The notes: a model not told the origin generated them from the letters alone. DNA of 64,000 bases from DASSJT01 sp963715025 (GCA_963715025.1 CAVQQQ010000001.1:186001-250000), one strand, 5' to 3'. Shown: positions 9,020 to 20,421, counted from the first letter of the stretch. A program made the numbers and translations.

Positions 9020-9057
9020 GTTTCATGGTCTGCCTCGTTGTGTTACGCCTGTGTTAG
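9020..9057 (-). promoter_or_regulatory. GlnR-like box upstream of amtB
   Basis: On the minus strand three half-sites lie in 11-bp register: CTAAC (9057-9053), GTAAC (9046-9042) and GAAAC (9024-9020), with a weak AGGCA between the last two. This matches the alternating gTnAc-n6-GaAAc pattern known for actinobacterial GlnR. Its place before the nitrogen operon supports the call; binding is inferred. Confidence 0.55.
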
Positions 9058-9178
9058 CGGTGACCGCCTCCGGTAAGCATCACGTAACCGGGTCCATCCG
9101 GTCCCACATCGCGAGACGAGCGGCCTGTGTGGGTGCTTTGGAGGGACCGACCGACGAATCGGCGCCTCCGCTGCAAGG

Positions 9179-10235
9179 ATGGCGACCTCCGCCGCTCACG
9201 CCTTGGGGATGACCATGACTGCGTCCATCACGACCGCATCCTTGACCGTCGACGACCTCGTGTCCGTCATGGCCGCCTACCGCCTGACCGCGCTCGGTCG
9301 TCGCGATGGCCGAACTCGGCGTCTGCCCGACGCACTGGCCGGCGGCCCCAGACGGCGGCCGAGCTCGGCGAGACGCCTCGGCATCGACGCCGGACCCGTT
9401 GGCCCGGCTGCTGCGCATGCTCGCATCGCGCGGTGCGCTTCTCGTCGACGAGCAGGGCAGATACGCCAACACGGGCCTCTCGGCGGCCCTGCGTGAGCGG
9501 CCCCGACCGCGACATGCTGCTGGGCTGGGCGGCTCTGCCCAGCGTCGTGCGTGCGTGGAGCGGGCTGGGCGAGGGCATCCGAGCCGGCACGTCGCCGTTC
9601 GCGCTGGTCAACGGCAAGGGGTTCCACGCCTTCCTCGCGGACCGGCCAGACGAGGCTGCGGCATACGACACAGCAATGAGCTCCACGAGCGGGGCTGCTT
9701 TGCCGACCTGGCGAACGCGCTCGAGCTCTCCGGCAGCGAGACGGTAGTGCTGGTCGGCGGCGGCAACGGGACCGAGGTGGTGCCGATCCTCCAGCGCTAC
9801 CCCAGCGTCCGGGCCGTCCTCCTGGAGCTGCCCGACACTGCGGCTGCGGCCGAGGCCAACCTCGCGGCACTCGGCATCCGCGACCGGGTGGAGGTCGCCG
9901 CGGGCGACGCACGCGATGCGGTGCCCGCCGGCGACACCTATGTCATGTCAACGGTCCTGCGGTGCCTCGACGACGCCTCGGTCGTGGCTGTGCTCCGGTC
10001 CTGCCGTCGGGCAGCCCGCCCCGGTGGCAGCCTCCATGCGATGGAGATGCTCCTTCCCGAGGGACCGCCCGTGCACCCCCAGGCGATGGCCGACCTGACG
10101 GCGTGGGTGGCCTATGGCGGCGCCGACCGTACGGTCCCGCAGTGGCGTGAGCTGTTCGGCGCCGGAGGCTGGACGCTGAACGACGTCGTCACTCTGACGC
10201 CGCCCTACGCGATGCTTACCGCGAGCGTGACTTGA
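9179..10235 (+). pseudogene. Frame-broken SAM-dependent O-methyltransferase
   Basis: The pieces together resemble a two-domain methyltransferase of the O-demethylpuromycin / hydroxyneurosporene type: an N-terminal winged-helix dimerisation domain (VMAAYRLTAL, then PDALAGGP, TAAELGE, LGIDA, DPLARLLRMLASRGALL), a middle part (DMLLGWAALPSVVRAWSGL) and an intact C-terminal SAM domain (VVLVGGGNGTEVVPILQRYP, about 9745-10235). To read this order one must change frame at least six times between about 9290 and 9700, with no stop codon involved. The downstream third is clean. Either the N-terminal half has decayed or this GC-rich stretch holds sequencing errors. A start at ATG 9179 or 9209 is possible. 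The substrate is unknown. Confidence 0.7.
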
Positions 10236-10249
10236 CCCGGCCGCGAACG

Positions 10250-10284
10250 GCCAACCCGCTGATGGAACAGCCAACCCGCTGATG
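10250..10284 (+). repeat. Short direct repeat after the methyltransferase gene
   Basis: GCCAACCCGCTGATG occurs twice, at 10250-10264 and 10270-10284, 20 bp apart. It lies between the methyltransferase remnant and the orphan kdpD, which converge. No function is evident. Confidence 0.6.
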
Positions 10285-10360
10285 CCGTCGCCAACGGCGG
10301 AGGGAATGACCAAGCGATGACCAGCTGGCGTCCATGTGGGGAAGACGACGTTGACGAGTG

Positions 10361-12919
10361 TCAGGTCAGGTCCTTCTCGTAGCGGCTGTAGCCCAGCTCG
10401 AGGGCAGGAGGCGGTTCTCCGGATGCCGGCAACGAGACGGTCATGGTGAGCCCTCCTCCAGGCGTTTCATCCGCTGTCAGCGAGCCGCCCATCGCCTCGG
10501 TCAGGCCTCGTGCCAGCGTGAGGCCCAAGCCCACTCCATCAGCGTCGTGCTCTCCAAGCCGGTGGAAGGGCAGGAACATGCGCTCGCGGTCCCGCGGGTC
10601 GATACCAGGACCCCGGTCCACCACGCGGACCTCGACCCGATCCGCGAGGGAGCTGGCCATGATCAGCGGCGCCGAACCCTCGGGGCTGAATCGCAGCGCA
10701 TTGGCGAGGAGATTGGCCAGTACCCGTTCGAGGAGCGCGCCGTCCGCGAGCACCTCCGGAAGGGTGTCGGGTACGTCGACCGAGACGTGGTGCCCGTCGG
10801 GACCGAGGTCGTCCAGGACGCGGGGGACCAGTTCGTCCAGGGCGACGGGCCGCCGGGCAATCGCCAGTTCGCCAGCCTCCAGTCGGCTCATGTCCAGCAG
10901 GTTCTCGATGAGTGCGGTCAGCCGGTCGACGGACTCCTCGGCTGTCGCGAGCAGCTCCTCGCGTTCGGCGTCGGTCCACTTCACCGAAGGGCTGCGCAGA
11001 CTCGACACGGCTGCCTTGGTGGAGGCGAGTGGTCCTCGCAGGTCATGGCTGACGGCGGTGAGCAGCGCGCTGTGAATACGGTCGGTCTCGGCGATCTCGC
11101 CGGCTTCAGCAGCCTGCTCAGACAGGAGCTCCCGGTCACGCACGACGGCGGTCTGCGCCGCGTAGGCGTCGAGAACGCGTTGGTCCTCCGCCCTGAGCTT
11201 GGGTCCCGTGGCAAGGAGCATCCGCCGGTCGCCCAGTGGGATCCGCACCTCTGCCTGGGGTGGCGGTGGAGCTTCCCCTGCAAATGCGACCACCTCCCAC
11301 GCTGCGTCCGGGCGGTTCGTCGACCGCTCGGCCAAGCCGACCGCTGTGAGCCCGAACGTCTCCCGGACGCGATCCAGCAGAGCCGTCAGGGCGGTTTCAC
11401 CGCGCAGCACGCTGCCGGCCAACGTGGAGAGGGTCGTGGCCTCCGCGGCGGCATGCGCAGCTTCCCGCGTCCGTCGTTCCACCCGCTCGACCAGAACCGC
11501 AACGAGAATGGCGACAGCAAGGAACACGACCAAGGCGAGGGCGTTGTTGGCCTCACCAACCGTGAACGTGTGCAGGGGTGGCGTGAAGTAGTAGTTGAGC
11601 AGCAGACTTGCCGCCACCGCGGCGGCGAGGGCCGGCCAGAGGCCGCCGACGGCCGCCACCGCGATCACCAGCACCAGGTAGAGCAGCATGTCGCTCGGGA
11701 GGTTCAGCCCTGCCCGTCCCAGGGCGAGCAGCGCGGTGAGGAGCGGAAGGCCGATGACGGCGAGGATGGCTCCCTCACGTCGCCGAGAGGGGCTCAACCC
11801 GCTCCCCAGACCGGGAACCGGCAGGCTACGCGGGGCGCTGGCCGCTTCGTGTGTCACGAGGTGCACGTCGATGTGCCCCGAAAGGCGAGTGATGCGGGCC
11901 CCGATGCCCTCACCAGAGAGGAAGGTCTGCAGGCGTCCGCGCCGGCTGGCGCCCAGGACGATCTGGGTGGCGTTCTCAGCACGGGCGAAGTTCAGCAGTG
12001 CCTCGGCCACGTCGTCGCCCACCACTTCGTGCCAGCTGCCGCCGAGGGACTCCAGAAGGGTGCGCTGGCGGGCAAGATCGGCGGGGCTGGCTCCAGTGAG
12101 CCCGTCGCTGCGCACCACGTGTACGCCAAGGAGGTCCGAGCCCGCGGTGCGGGCTGCGATCCGAGTTGCGCGGCGGATCAGGGTCTCTCCTTCCGACCCA
12201 CCGGTCAGTGCCACGACAATGCGCTCCCGCGCCTCCCAGGGCTGCTCGATGCCGTGTGCCGCCCGATAGCGCTGCAGCCCCTCGTCGACCCGCTCCGCGG
12301 TCCACAGCAGTGCGAGCTCGCGCAATGCGGCCAGGTTTCCGGTGCGGAAGTAGTTCGAGAGCGCAGCGTCGACGCGCTCGGCTGGGTAGACGTTCCCGTG
12401 CGCCAACCGGCGCCGCAAAGCCTCAGGCGCGATGTCGACGATCTCGATCTGGTCGGCTCGGCGCACGACCTCATCGGGAATGGTCTCCCGCTGTTTGACG
12501 CCGGTGATGCGCTGGACCACGTCGTTGAGGGACTCCAGATGCTGGATGTTGACTGTGGTGATCACATCTATGTCCGCATCGAGCAGCTCCTCGACGTCCT
12601 GCCACCGCTTCTCATTCCTCGAGCCGGGCACGTTGGTGTGCGCCAGCTCGTCCACCAGTGCCACCTGTGGATGGCGTTTCAATACCGCATCGACGTCCAT
12701 CTCCTCGAACTGCGCACCCCGATAGGTCAGCCGGCGCCGAGGGACGACTTCGAGCCCTTCGAGAAGGGCTGTGGTCTTGGGTCGGTTGTAGGTCTCAACG
12801 ACACCAACGACGACGTCCGTTCGGCGTCCCCGCCGGCGCTGGCCCTCGTCGAGCATGGCGTAGGTCTTACCGACTCCGGGCGCCATACCCAGGTATACCC
12901 GCAACGTACCGCGAGCCAT
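10361..12919 (-). CDS. kdpD: Orphan KdpD-family sensor histidine kinase
   Basis: KdpD senses low potassium or high salt and phosphorylates KdpE. This 852-residue copy has the full architecture: N-terminal KdpD domain with Walker-A GVGKT (residues 1-215), a universal-stress-protein-like domain (230-360), a four-helix DUF4118 membrane region (about 385-490), a GAF-like linker, the histidine box SHDLRGPLA with His625, and the ATPase domain with RVVDRGPGID and GVGLGLTLARG. Unlike the copy at 20.5 kb it has no kdpE or transporter next to it. It sits between the methyltransferase remnant and ftsY. GAGG-type ribosome binding sequence precedes ATG 12919. It may feed the same KdpE or an unlinked regulator. 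Confidence 0.93.
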   Translation of the reverse strand: MARGTLRVYLGMAPGVGKTYAMLDEGQRRRGRRTDVVVGVVETYNRPKTTALLEGLEVVPRRRLTYRGAQFEEMDVDAVLKRHPQVALVDELAHTNVPGSRNEKRWQDVEELLDADIDVITTVNIQHLESLNDVVQRITGVKQRETIPDEVVRRADQIEIVDIAPEALRRRLAHGNVYPAERVDAALSNYFRTGNLAALRELALLWTAERVDEGLQRYRAAHGIEQPWEARERIVVALTGGSEGETLIRRATRIAARTAGSDLLGVHVVRSDGLTGASPADLARQRTLLESLGGSWHEVVGDDVAEALLNFARAENATQIVLGASRRGRLQTFLSGEGIGARITRLSGHIDVHLVTHEAASAPRSLPVPGLGSGLSPSRRREGAILAVIGLPLLTALLALGRAGLNLPSDMLLYLVLVIAVAAVGGLWPALAAAVAASLLLNYYFTPPLHTFTVGEANNALALVVFLAVAILVAVLVERVERRTREAAHAAAEATTLSTLAGSVLRGETALTALLDRVRETFGLTAVGLAERSTNRPDAAWEVVAFAGEAPPPPQAEVRIPLGDRRMLLATGPKLRAEDQRVLDAYAAQTAVVRDRELLSEQAAEAGEIAETDRIHSALLTAVSHDLRGPLASTKAAVSSLRSPSVKWTDAEREELLATAEESVDRLTALIENLLDMSRLEAGELAIARRPVALDELVPRVLDDLGPDGHHVSVDVPDTLPEVLADGALLERVLANLLANALRFSPEGSAPLIMASSLADRVEVRVVDRGPGIDPRDRERMFLPFHRLGEHDADGVGLGLTLARGLTEAMGGSLTADETPGGGLTMTVSLPASGEPPPALELGYSRYEKDLT

Positions 12920-13180
12920 GACCTCGTCCTCCTCGCGTCCACCCCCACGGTCAAGTGAATCACCCGGGCATCGAGGGCTGCGGGCGTGGTGAACGACCGA
13001 CGTCGCACCGAGCGGGCCTCACCCGCCCTGGCTCGGCGGAGCTGGCGGTGGCCTGCAGATCCGGCGGGCCCGGCTTCCTCTACCAGGGCGAGAGTCGCTT
13101 CGCGACCGTCATCCACCTGGTCGGCATGCCGGCATACACGCAGGTGATCGTTACCAGCAGGGACACACCCAACACGTCGT
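12920..13180. other. Non-coding gap between orphan kdpD and ftsY
   Basis: I see no supported gene. A leftward frame has a short hydrophobic stretch near 13090-13170 but soon meets a stop and has no start or ribosome site. One CGGCATAC octamer lies at 13130-13137. Confidence 0.5.
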
Positions 13181-14407
13181 TCAGTCGACCAGGGCTTCGA
13201 CAAAGGCCTCGGGGTCGAACGGCGCCAGGTCGTCGGGACCCTCCCCCAGGCCCACCAGCTTGACCGGCACACCGAGCTTGCGCTGAACCGCCACCACGAT
13301 CCCGCCCTTGGCCGTGCCGTCGAGCTTGGTCAGGACGATGCCTGTGACGTTGACGACCTCGGCGAAGACCTCGGCCTGGCGCAGTCCGTTCTGTCCCGTC
13401 GTGGCGTCGAGGACGAGCAGCACCTCGTCGATCGGCGACAGCTTCTCGACCACGCGCTTCACCTTGCCCAGCTCGTCCATGAGACCGACCTTGGTGTGCA
13501 GGCGTCCCGCGGTGTCGATGAGCACGACATCGGCCTCGAGCTCGCGGGCCGCGCGAACGGCATCGAAGGCCACCGACGCAGGATCGGCCCCGTCGCGGTC
13601 AGAACGGACTGTGGGCACGCCCACCCGCGCGCCCCATGTCTCGAGCTGGTCGGCCGCGGCAGCCCGGAACGTGTCGGCTGCCCCAAGGACGACGTCGCGG
13701 TCCTCCGCGACGAGCACCCGCGCGAGCTTGCCAACGGTGGTCGTCTTGCCCGTCCCGTTGACACCGACGACCATGACCACCGCGGGACGGCCCGCCACCC
13801 TGTGTGACGCGACCGACCGGTCAAGCGAAGGGTCGATCTGCGCCAAGAGCTCCTCACGAAGCCAGCGGCGGACGGTGGCCTCGTCCGAGGTGCCCTCGAC
13901 CTTGACCCTGGTGCGCAGGCCCTGGACCAGCTCGGTCGCCGCCTCGACCCCGAGGTCGGAAGCTAGCAGGGTGTCCTCGACGTCCTCCCATGACTGCTCA
14001 TCGAGCCCGCCACGGCTGAGCAGTGCCAGGAGGCCCTGACCGATCGCCGAGTTGGAGCGCGCCAACCGGGCGCGCAGGCGCCGGAGGCGGCCCGCCGGCG
14101 CCTCCGGCCGCTCGATGGCGGTGGGGGCAGGTTCCGCCAGCTCGGGTGGTGCCTCCGGCGCTGCGGGGCCGGGAGGCGGCAGGGTGTCGACCGAGGCTCG
14201 GTCCTCAATGTGGCGCTTGGCTGTGTCGCGGGGAGGCTCGGCGTCGTCGCCCACTCCGGGCAGGACGTCGCGCCGGGCCGGCGGTGCCGGTGGCGCGCTG
14301 CGGCCGCCCCGCGAGCGCAGCAGTACGGCCAATACCGCACCGAGAAGGACGGCAACAACGACCGCGACGACGATGTACTCCCAAACCTGTCCAGTCACGC
14401 CTGCCAT
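13181..14407 (-). CDS. ftsY: SRP receptor FtsY
   Basis: FtsY docks the Ffh-ribosome complex at the membrane. The 408-residue protein starts with a membrane anchor (VWEYIVVAVVVAVLL, residues 8-30), has a Pro/Ala/Glu-rich linker (35-110), then the NG GTPase domain with GVNGTGKTTTVGKLA, DTAGRLHTK and TKLDGTAKGG, and ends GEGPDDLAPFDPEAFVEALVD, the standard FtsY C-terminus. I chose ATG 14407, preceded by GAGAGG, over the longer open frame because it starts right before the anchor. In many actinobacteria ftsY lies close to smc; here about 10 kb of Kdp genes separates them. Confidence 0.95.
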   Translation of the reverse strand: MAGVTGQVWEYIVVAVVVAVLLGAVLAVLLRSRGGRSAPPAPPARRDVLPGVGDDAEPPRDTAKRHIEDRASVDTLPPPGPAAPEAPPELAEPAPTAIERPEAPAGRLRRLRARLARSNSAIGQGLLALLSRGGLDEQSWEDVEDTLLASDLGVEAATELVQGLRTRVKVEGTSDEATVRRWLREELLAQIDPSLDRSVASHRVAGRPAVVMVVGVNGTGKTTTVGKLARVLVAEDRDVVLGAADTFRAAAADQLETWGARVGVPTVRSDRDGADPASVAFDAVRAARELEADVVLIDTAGRLHTKVGLMDELGKVKRVVEKLSPIDEVLLVLDATTGQNGLRQAEVFAEVVNVTGIVLTKLDGTAKGGIVVAVQRKLGVPVKLVGLGEGPDDLAPFDPEAFVEALVD

Positions 14408-14575
14408 CCTCTCAGCCGCGCCTGGCCCACCCAAACCGGCGGACGACCCACTCAAACGGACGGCTGGTCCACCTCGCCAGATGGCGCGAGCCACCGTCCT
14501 GGCGGCGTCCGCCCCGACCGACAGCCGAGGTGACGGCGGGCGCGCCTCCCGCCGTCACGACGGCAACGGGTCGGG
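14408..14575. other. Gap upstream of ftsY
   Basis: No gene is seen. The stretch is GC-rich and holds several GGCGGGCG-type short repeats that could form a hairpin between the DUF4118 gene and ftsY, but no clear terminator. Confidence 0.4.
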
Positions 14576-15349
14576 TCAGCGGTAGTCGGCTTGGGCGGGT
14601 AGGGCTGCCGCAAGCTGGTCGGCGAGCGTCACCGCGACCTGGCGCTGAGTCCTGGTCGGCCGGGCCACATGGGTGGCTGCCGTGATGAGGAAACGGCCGC
14701 GGTACGTGCCCGCGTGCTGGAGCAGGAGCTCGATCTCGGAGTCGACCGGCATTCCGTGCCGGGCGACGTCGACCCGGTAGCCCTCTCGGGTCACCGTGCC
14801 GTCGGGCTCGAGGCGGGGGAGGTTCCTGGCTGTCGGCTCGACATCGAACCGGCATACATCTGCGTCCAGGATGTCGACCAGCTGGCCGGCGACCTGCTCG
14901 ATCAGGACCTCCGGGCTCGACCTGCCCGCCGCGACCAGCCCGGCCATTCGGACCACGCCGCTCAGGTAGCCCTCCTCCCGGCTGGCCTGGGCCTGCTGGC
15001 GGCGTCCCCACAGCGCGATCTCGGTCACGGCGATGCCGACCAGCACCAGGAGGACCGCCGTCTCGATGTCGGTCCGGTCGGTGATGGTGAACCGCTGGTA
15101 CGGCTGCGTCAGGAAGAAGTCGAACCACACGGCGCTGGACACTGCCGCGACGATTCCGGCTGGCCGTATGCCGGTGGCCGCCGCCGCGACGATGACCAGC
15201 ACCAGCCCCAAGGCAGCGTTGGTGTTGGCGATGTCAGTGCGGAAGGGCACTATCACCAGGCACACGACGAGCGGTACCGCTGCGGAGACAGCGATCACAG
15301 CAGATCGGTGCCGCTGCAGGATGTCTGAACGTGCGCATGACCCCATCAT
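14576..15349 (-). CDS. Stand-alone DUF4118 (KdpD-type membrane domain) protein
   Basis: This 257-residue protein has four closely spaced membrane helices (about residues 17-120) and the inter-helix motif FDFFLTQPYQRFTI, which lines up with LNYYFTPPLHTFTV of the KdpD in this window; this is the DUF4118 domain of KdpD. A soluble C-terminal part (120-257) is GAF-like at best and lacks a histidine box and an ATPase domain. It is divergent from the kdp operon, so it probably belongs to the same potassium module, perhaps as a sensor partner. ATG 15349 or 15346 begins just before the first helix; longer upstream starts would run into the shared promoter region. Confidence 0.7.
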   Translation of the reverse strand: MMGSCARSDILQRHRSAVIAVSAAVPLVVCLVIVPFRTDIANTNAALGLVLVIVAAAATGIRPAGIVAAVSSAVWFDFFLTQPYQRFTITDRTDIETAVLLVLVGIAVTEIALWGRRQQAQASREEGYLSGVVRMAGLVAAGRSSPEVLIEQVAGQLVDILDADVCRFDVEPTARNLPRLEPDGTVTREGYRVDVARHGMPVDSEIELLLQHAGTYRGRFLITAATHVARPTRTQRQVAVTLADQLAAALPAQADYR

Positions 15350-15708
15350 CGTGCTCGATGGGACGCCACCGCGATGCTCCTCACAGGATGTTTGCAGCGC
15401 GGTCGGCCGTGGAGGTGTCGCAGCCAGGCACGCAACACCAGCCGACAGCGCGCGACGCCATACCGGCGAGCCGTTGGTCGGTATGAGAATCCTGTGAGAT
15501 CTCCGGCGCCCGGCGATAGAAACGTGTGAGAACTCCCCCGGCAGTCCCGCGGTAGGTGTGTTGTGGTCGCTCGTGAGTACTTCGGTCATCTGGCGACGGA
15601 CGTCCCGTCACGCCTTGCCGCTACATGCGCTCCCACCGGTCGCAGGTCGGCATACACAACCATTGCCGCGGCTGTCGCCGCGCTCTGTTGACCAAGGAGG
15701 TTCTGGAA
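15350..15708. other. Divergent control region of the kdp operon
   Basis: This 359-bp region separates the DUF4118 gene from the kdp operon. It holds repeated TGTGAG elements (annotated separately) and one CGGCATAC octamer at 15648-15655. No gene and no clear -35/-10 pair could be fixed by eye. Confidence 0.5.
15380..15536. promoter_or_regulatory. Repeated TGTGAG elements before kdp
   Basis: ATCCTGTGAG occurs on the + strand at 15489-15498 and inverted (CTCACAGGAT) at 15380-15389. A second direct pair, TGTGAGATCTCC (15493-15504) and TGTGAGAACTCC (15525-15536), is spaced 32 bp, about three helical turns. These could be sites for KdpE or a cAMP-receptor-like regulator; the protein is not identified. 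Confidence 0.4.
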
Positions 15709-15864
15709 ATGGCTGATGTGCTGCTGGTGCTCGGAGGGCTGGTGTTCCTGGGTCTGACCTATCTGTACGTGCGCGGCTGCGAGGCGATCGTCCGCGGCGG
15801 TCAGGCGGGTGCGTCGACCCCAGCGGAAACGGCGGCTACCACCGCGGACCGGGGGGGTCGGTAG
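15709..15864 (+). CDS. Small single-helix membrane protein heading the kdp operon
   Basis: The 51-residue product starts MADVLLVLGGLVFLGLTYLY, one membrane helix, and ends in an Ala/Thr-rich polar tail. The ATG has a strong ribosome binding site (AAGGAGG, 15694-15700) 8 nt upstream. Similar tiny membrane ORFs stand before kdpF in other actinobacterial kdp operons (family knowledge from memory). It lies 2 bp before kdpF. Its role is unknown; stabilisation or regulation of the Kdp complex is a reasonable guess. Confidence 0.7.
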   Translation: MADVLLVLGGLVFLGLTYLYVRGCEAIVRGGQAGASTPAETAATTADRGGR

Positions 15865-15866
15865 CG

Positions 15867-15950
15867 ATGGAGAACGTCGTCGGACTCGTCATCTCGGTTC
15901 TGCTGCTCGGCTACCTGGTCGCAGCGGTCCTGTTCCCTGAGAGGTTCTGA
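15867..15950 (+). CDS. kdpF: KdpF, small Kdp-ATPase subunit
   Basis: A 27-residue peptide starting MENVVGLVISVLLLGYL and ending in LFPERF, the usual C-terminus of KdpF. KdpF is a single-helix lipid-like subunit that stabilises the KdpABC complex. Its stop overlaps the start of kdpA (TGATG), a common arrangement. Confidence 0.9.
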   Translation: MENVVGLVISVLLLGYLVAAVLFPERF

Positions 15951-17663
15951 TGTCTGTCGCCAGCTGGCTGCAGTTCGCCGCGCTGTTCGGGCTGCTGCTC
16001 GTCACCGCGCCCCCGCTCGGCCTCTACATGGCCAAGATCTACGGAGACAGCGAGAAGGCGCCTGGTGACCGGATCTTCCTGCCGGTGGAGCGGCTGATCT
16101 ACCGGATCTGCCGGGTGGACCCGTCCAGCGAGCAGCGCTGGACGGTGTACGCCTTCTCCGTCATCGCCTTCAGCGCCGCCTCCTTCGCTGTGCTGTACGC
16201 AATCCAGCGGCTGCAGGGGGCCCTCCCGTTCAACCCAACCGACATGCCGGGCGTGACGAACCATCTCGCGTTCAACACGGCGGTCAGCTTCATGACGAAC
16301 ACCAACTGGCAGTCCTACAGCGGTGAGCTGACCATGAGCCACCTGACCCAGATGACCGGTCTGGCCGTCCAGAACTTCGTGTCGGCCGCTGCCGGTATGG
16401 CGGTGATGGCCGCTCTGATCCGTGGCCTGGCCCGGCGGCGTGCCTCCACGGTCGGCAACTTCTGGGTGGACCTGACCCGCACCACGATCCGAGTTCTCCT
16501 GCCGATGTCTTTCGTCCTCGCCATCGTGCTCGTCAGCCAGGGCGTGATCCAGAACTTCCACGGTCACACCGCCGTGGCCACTCTCGAGGGCGGTTCCCAG
16601 CTGATTCCGGGCGGTCCGGCGGCGAGCCAGGTGGCGATCAAACAGCTCGGCACCAATGGCGGTGGGTTCTTCAACATGAACTCCGCTCACCCGTTCGAGA
16701 ACTTCTCCCAGTTCAGCAACCTGATCGAGAACTGGGCGATCCTGGTCATCCCGTTCGCGCTCGCCTTCACGTTCGGTCGGATGGTCCGTGACCGCCGCCA
16801 AGGTCGGGCCGTGTTCGCGATCATGGCGATCATCTGGATCGGCATGTCGTTGCTGGCCATGGGCTTCGAGACGAACGGCAACCCGCTGGCCGGACGACCT
16901 GGGCGTGACCCAGGCGAGCACCTCGGCACAGTCAGGCGGCTGGATGGAGGGCAAGGAGGTCCGGTTCGGGCCGGCCGCTTCGGGTTTGTGGGCCGCGTCC
17001 ACGACCGGGACGTCGAACGGGTCGGTCAACGCGATGCACGACAGCTTCACGCCGCTGGGCGGGATGATCCCGATGTTGCACATGATGCTCGGCGAGGTCA
17101 GCCCAGGCGGGGTTGGCGTGGGGCTGAACGGGATGCTGATCATGGTGATGCTGTCGGTGTTCATCGCCGGGCTGATGGTCGGCCGGACGCCCGAGTACCT
17201 GGGCAAGAAGGTGCAGGCGGCGGAGATGAAGCTGGTCGTCCTGTACATCCTCGCGATGCCGACGGCGGTGCTGGGGTTCACCGCCGCGTCGGTGCTGATC
17301 AAGTCCGCTGTCGCGTCTCAGAACAACCCCGGCGCCCACGGTCTGTCCGAGATCCTGTACGCGTTCACGTCCGGCTCGAACAACAACGGGTCCGCCTTCG
17401 CAGGAATCACCGCGTCCACCTGGTGGTACGACACCACGATCGGCATCGCCATGCTGATCGGCCGCTTCCTGCTGATCGTCCCGGTGCTCGCGATCGCGGG
17501 TTCGATGGCGCTCAAGCACTCCTCACCGCCGTCGAAAGGCACCTTCCCCACTCACACGCCGCTGTTCGTCAGCCTGGTCGTCGGCATCGTGGCGATCGTG
17601 GCCGGTCTGACGTTCTTCCCCGCCCTTGCGCTCGGCCCCATCGTCGAGCAGCTGTCCAACTAG
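15950..17663 (+). pseudogene. kdpA: kdpA, potassium-binding channel subunit, with a frameshift
   Basis: KdpA is the K+-selective subunit of the high-affinity Kdp pump. The first frame (15950 to about 16895) matches its N-terminal half, including GTNGGGFFNMNSAHPFENF. The rest (about 16893-17663) continues one base out of frame with GVTQASTSAQSGGWMEGKE, TSGSNNNGSAFAG and the C-terminal helices. The total span is 571 codons plus one base, so removing one base near 16886-16896 (in GCCGGACGACC) restores a normal protein of about 570 residues. Either the pump is inactivated by a recent mutation or this is a single sequencing error. The intact kdpB, kdpC, kdpD and kdpE downstream favour error or very recent loss. 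Confidence 0.9.
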
Positions 17664-17675
17664 GAGACCACGGTC

Positions 17676-19802
<2,127 letters not shown>

Positions 19803-19803
19803 C

Positions 19804-20421
19804 ATGCGACGTCAAATTCTGCCCTCCTTCGTCATGCTTCTGGTGTTCACGGTGATCACCGGCCTGGCCTACCCGCTCGCCGTGACCGGTGTGGCGCAGT
19901 TGTTGTTCCACGACCAGGCCAACGGGTCGATCATCGAGCGCGACGGTAGGCCGGTCGGATCCGAGCTGATCGGCCAGCCCTTCACCCGACCCGAGTACTT
20001 CCATGCACGGCCGTCCTCGGCCGGTGACGGCTACGACGGCTCGGCGAGCTCCGGCTCCAACCTTGGCCCGACCAACCCGAAGCTGCTGTACGGCCAGAAG
20101 GATGATCCGTCCACCAAGGATGTCGACGAGTCGTATGAAGGCATCCAACAGCGGGTGGCTGCCTACCGCCAGGAGAACGGCTTGGATGCCGGCACCCGGG
20201 TGCCGGTGGACGCCGTGACTGGCTCGGGCTCAGGCCTCGACCCCTACATTTCCATCGCCAACGCCAGGCTCCAGGCACCCCGGGTCGCGCGAGCGCGAAA
20301 CCTGGCCGTGGGCCGCGTTCTCCAGCTGATCGACCAGCACACCGACCATCGCGACCTCGGCTTCCTGGGAGAGCCCGGCGTCAACGTCCTCGAGCTCAAC
20401 CTTGCGCTTGACGGCGGCTGA
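19804..20421 (+). CDS. kdpC: KdpC, Kdp-ATPase subunit
   Basis: KdpC is the single-span subunit that assists ATP binding by KdpB. The 205-residue protein has an N-terminal helix (VMLLVFTVITGLAYPLAVTG) and the conserved extracytoplasmic blocks GSELIGQPFTRPEYFHARPS, GSNLGPTNPKL, PVDAVTGSGSGLDPYIS and the terminal LGEPGVNVLELNLALD. It starts 1 bp after the kdpB stop, so translation is coupled. Confidence 0.96.
   Translation: MRRQILPSFVMLLVFTVITGLAYPLAVTGVAQLLFHDQANGSIIERDGRPVGSELIGQPFTRPEYFHARPSSAGDGYDGSASSGSNLGPTNPKLLYGQKDDPSTKDVDESYEGIQQRVAAYRQENGLDAGTRVPVDAVTGSGSGLDPYISIANARLQAPRVARARNLAVGRVLQLIDQHTDHRDLGFLGEPGVNVLELNLALDGG

Noticed and set aside
12955..13263. Open frame in the orphan kdpD-ftsY gap
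   Set aside because: It overlaps the end of ftsY antisense, has no ribosome site and no coding bias.
16886..16896. Programmed frameshift in kdpA
   Set aside because: No slippery heptamer or downstream structure is evident, and KdpA is not known to use one.
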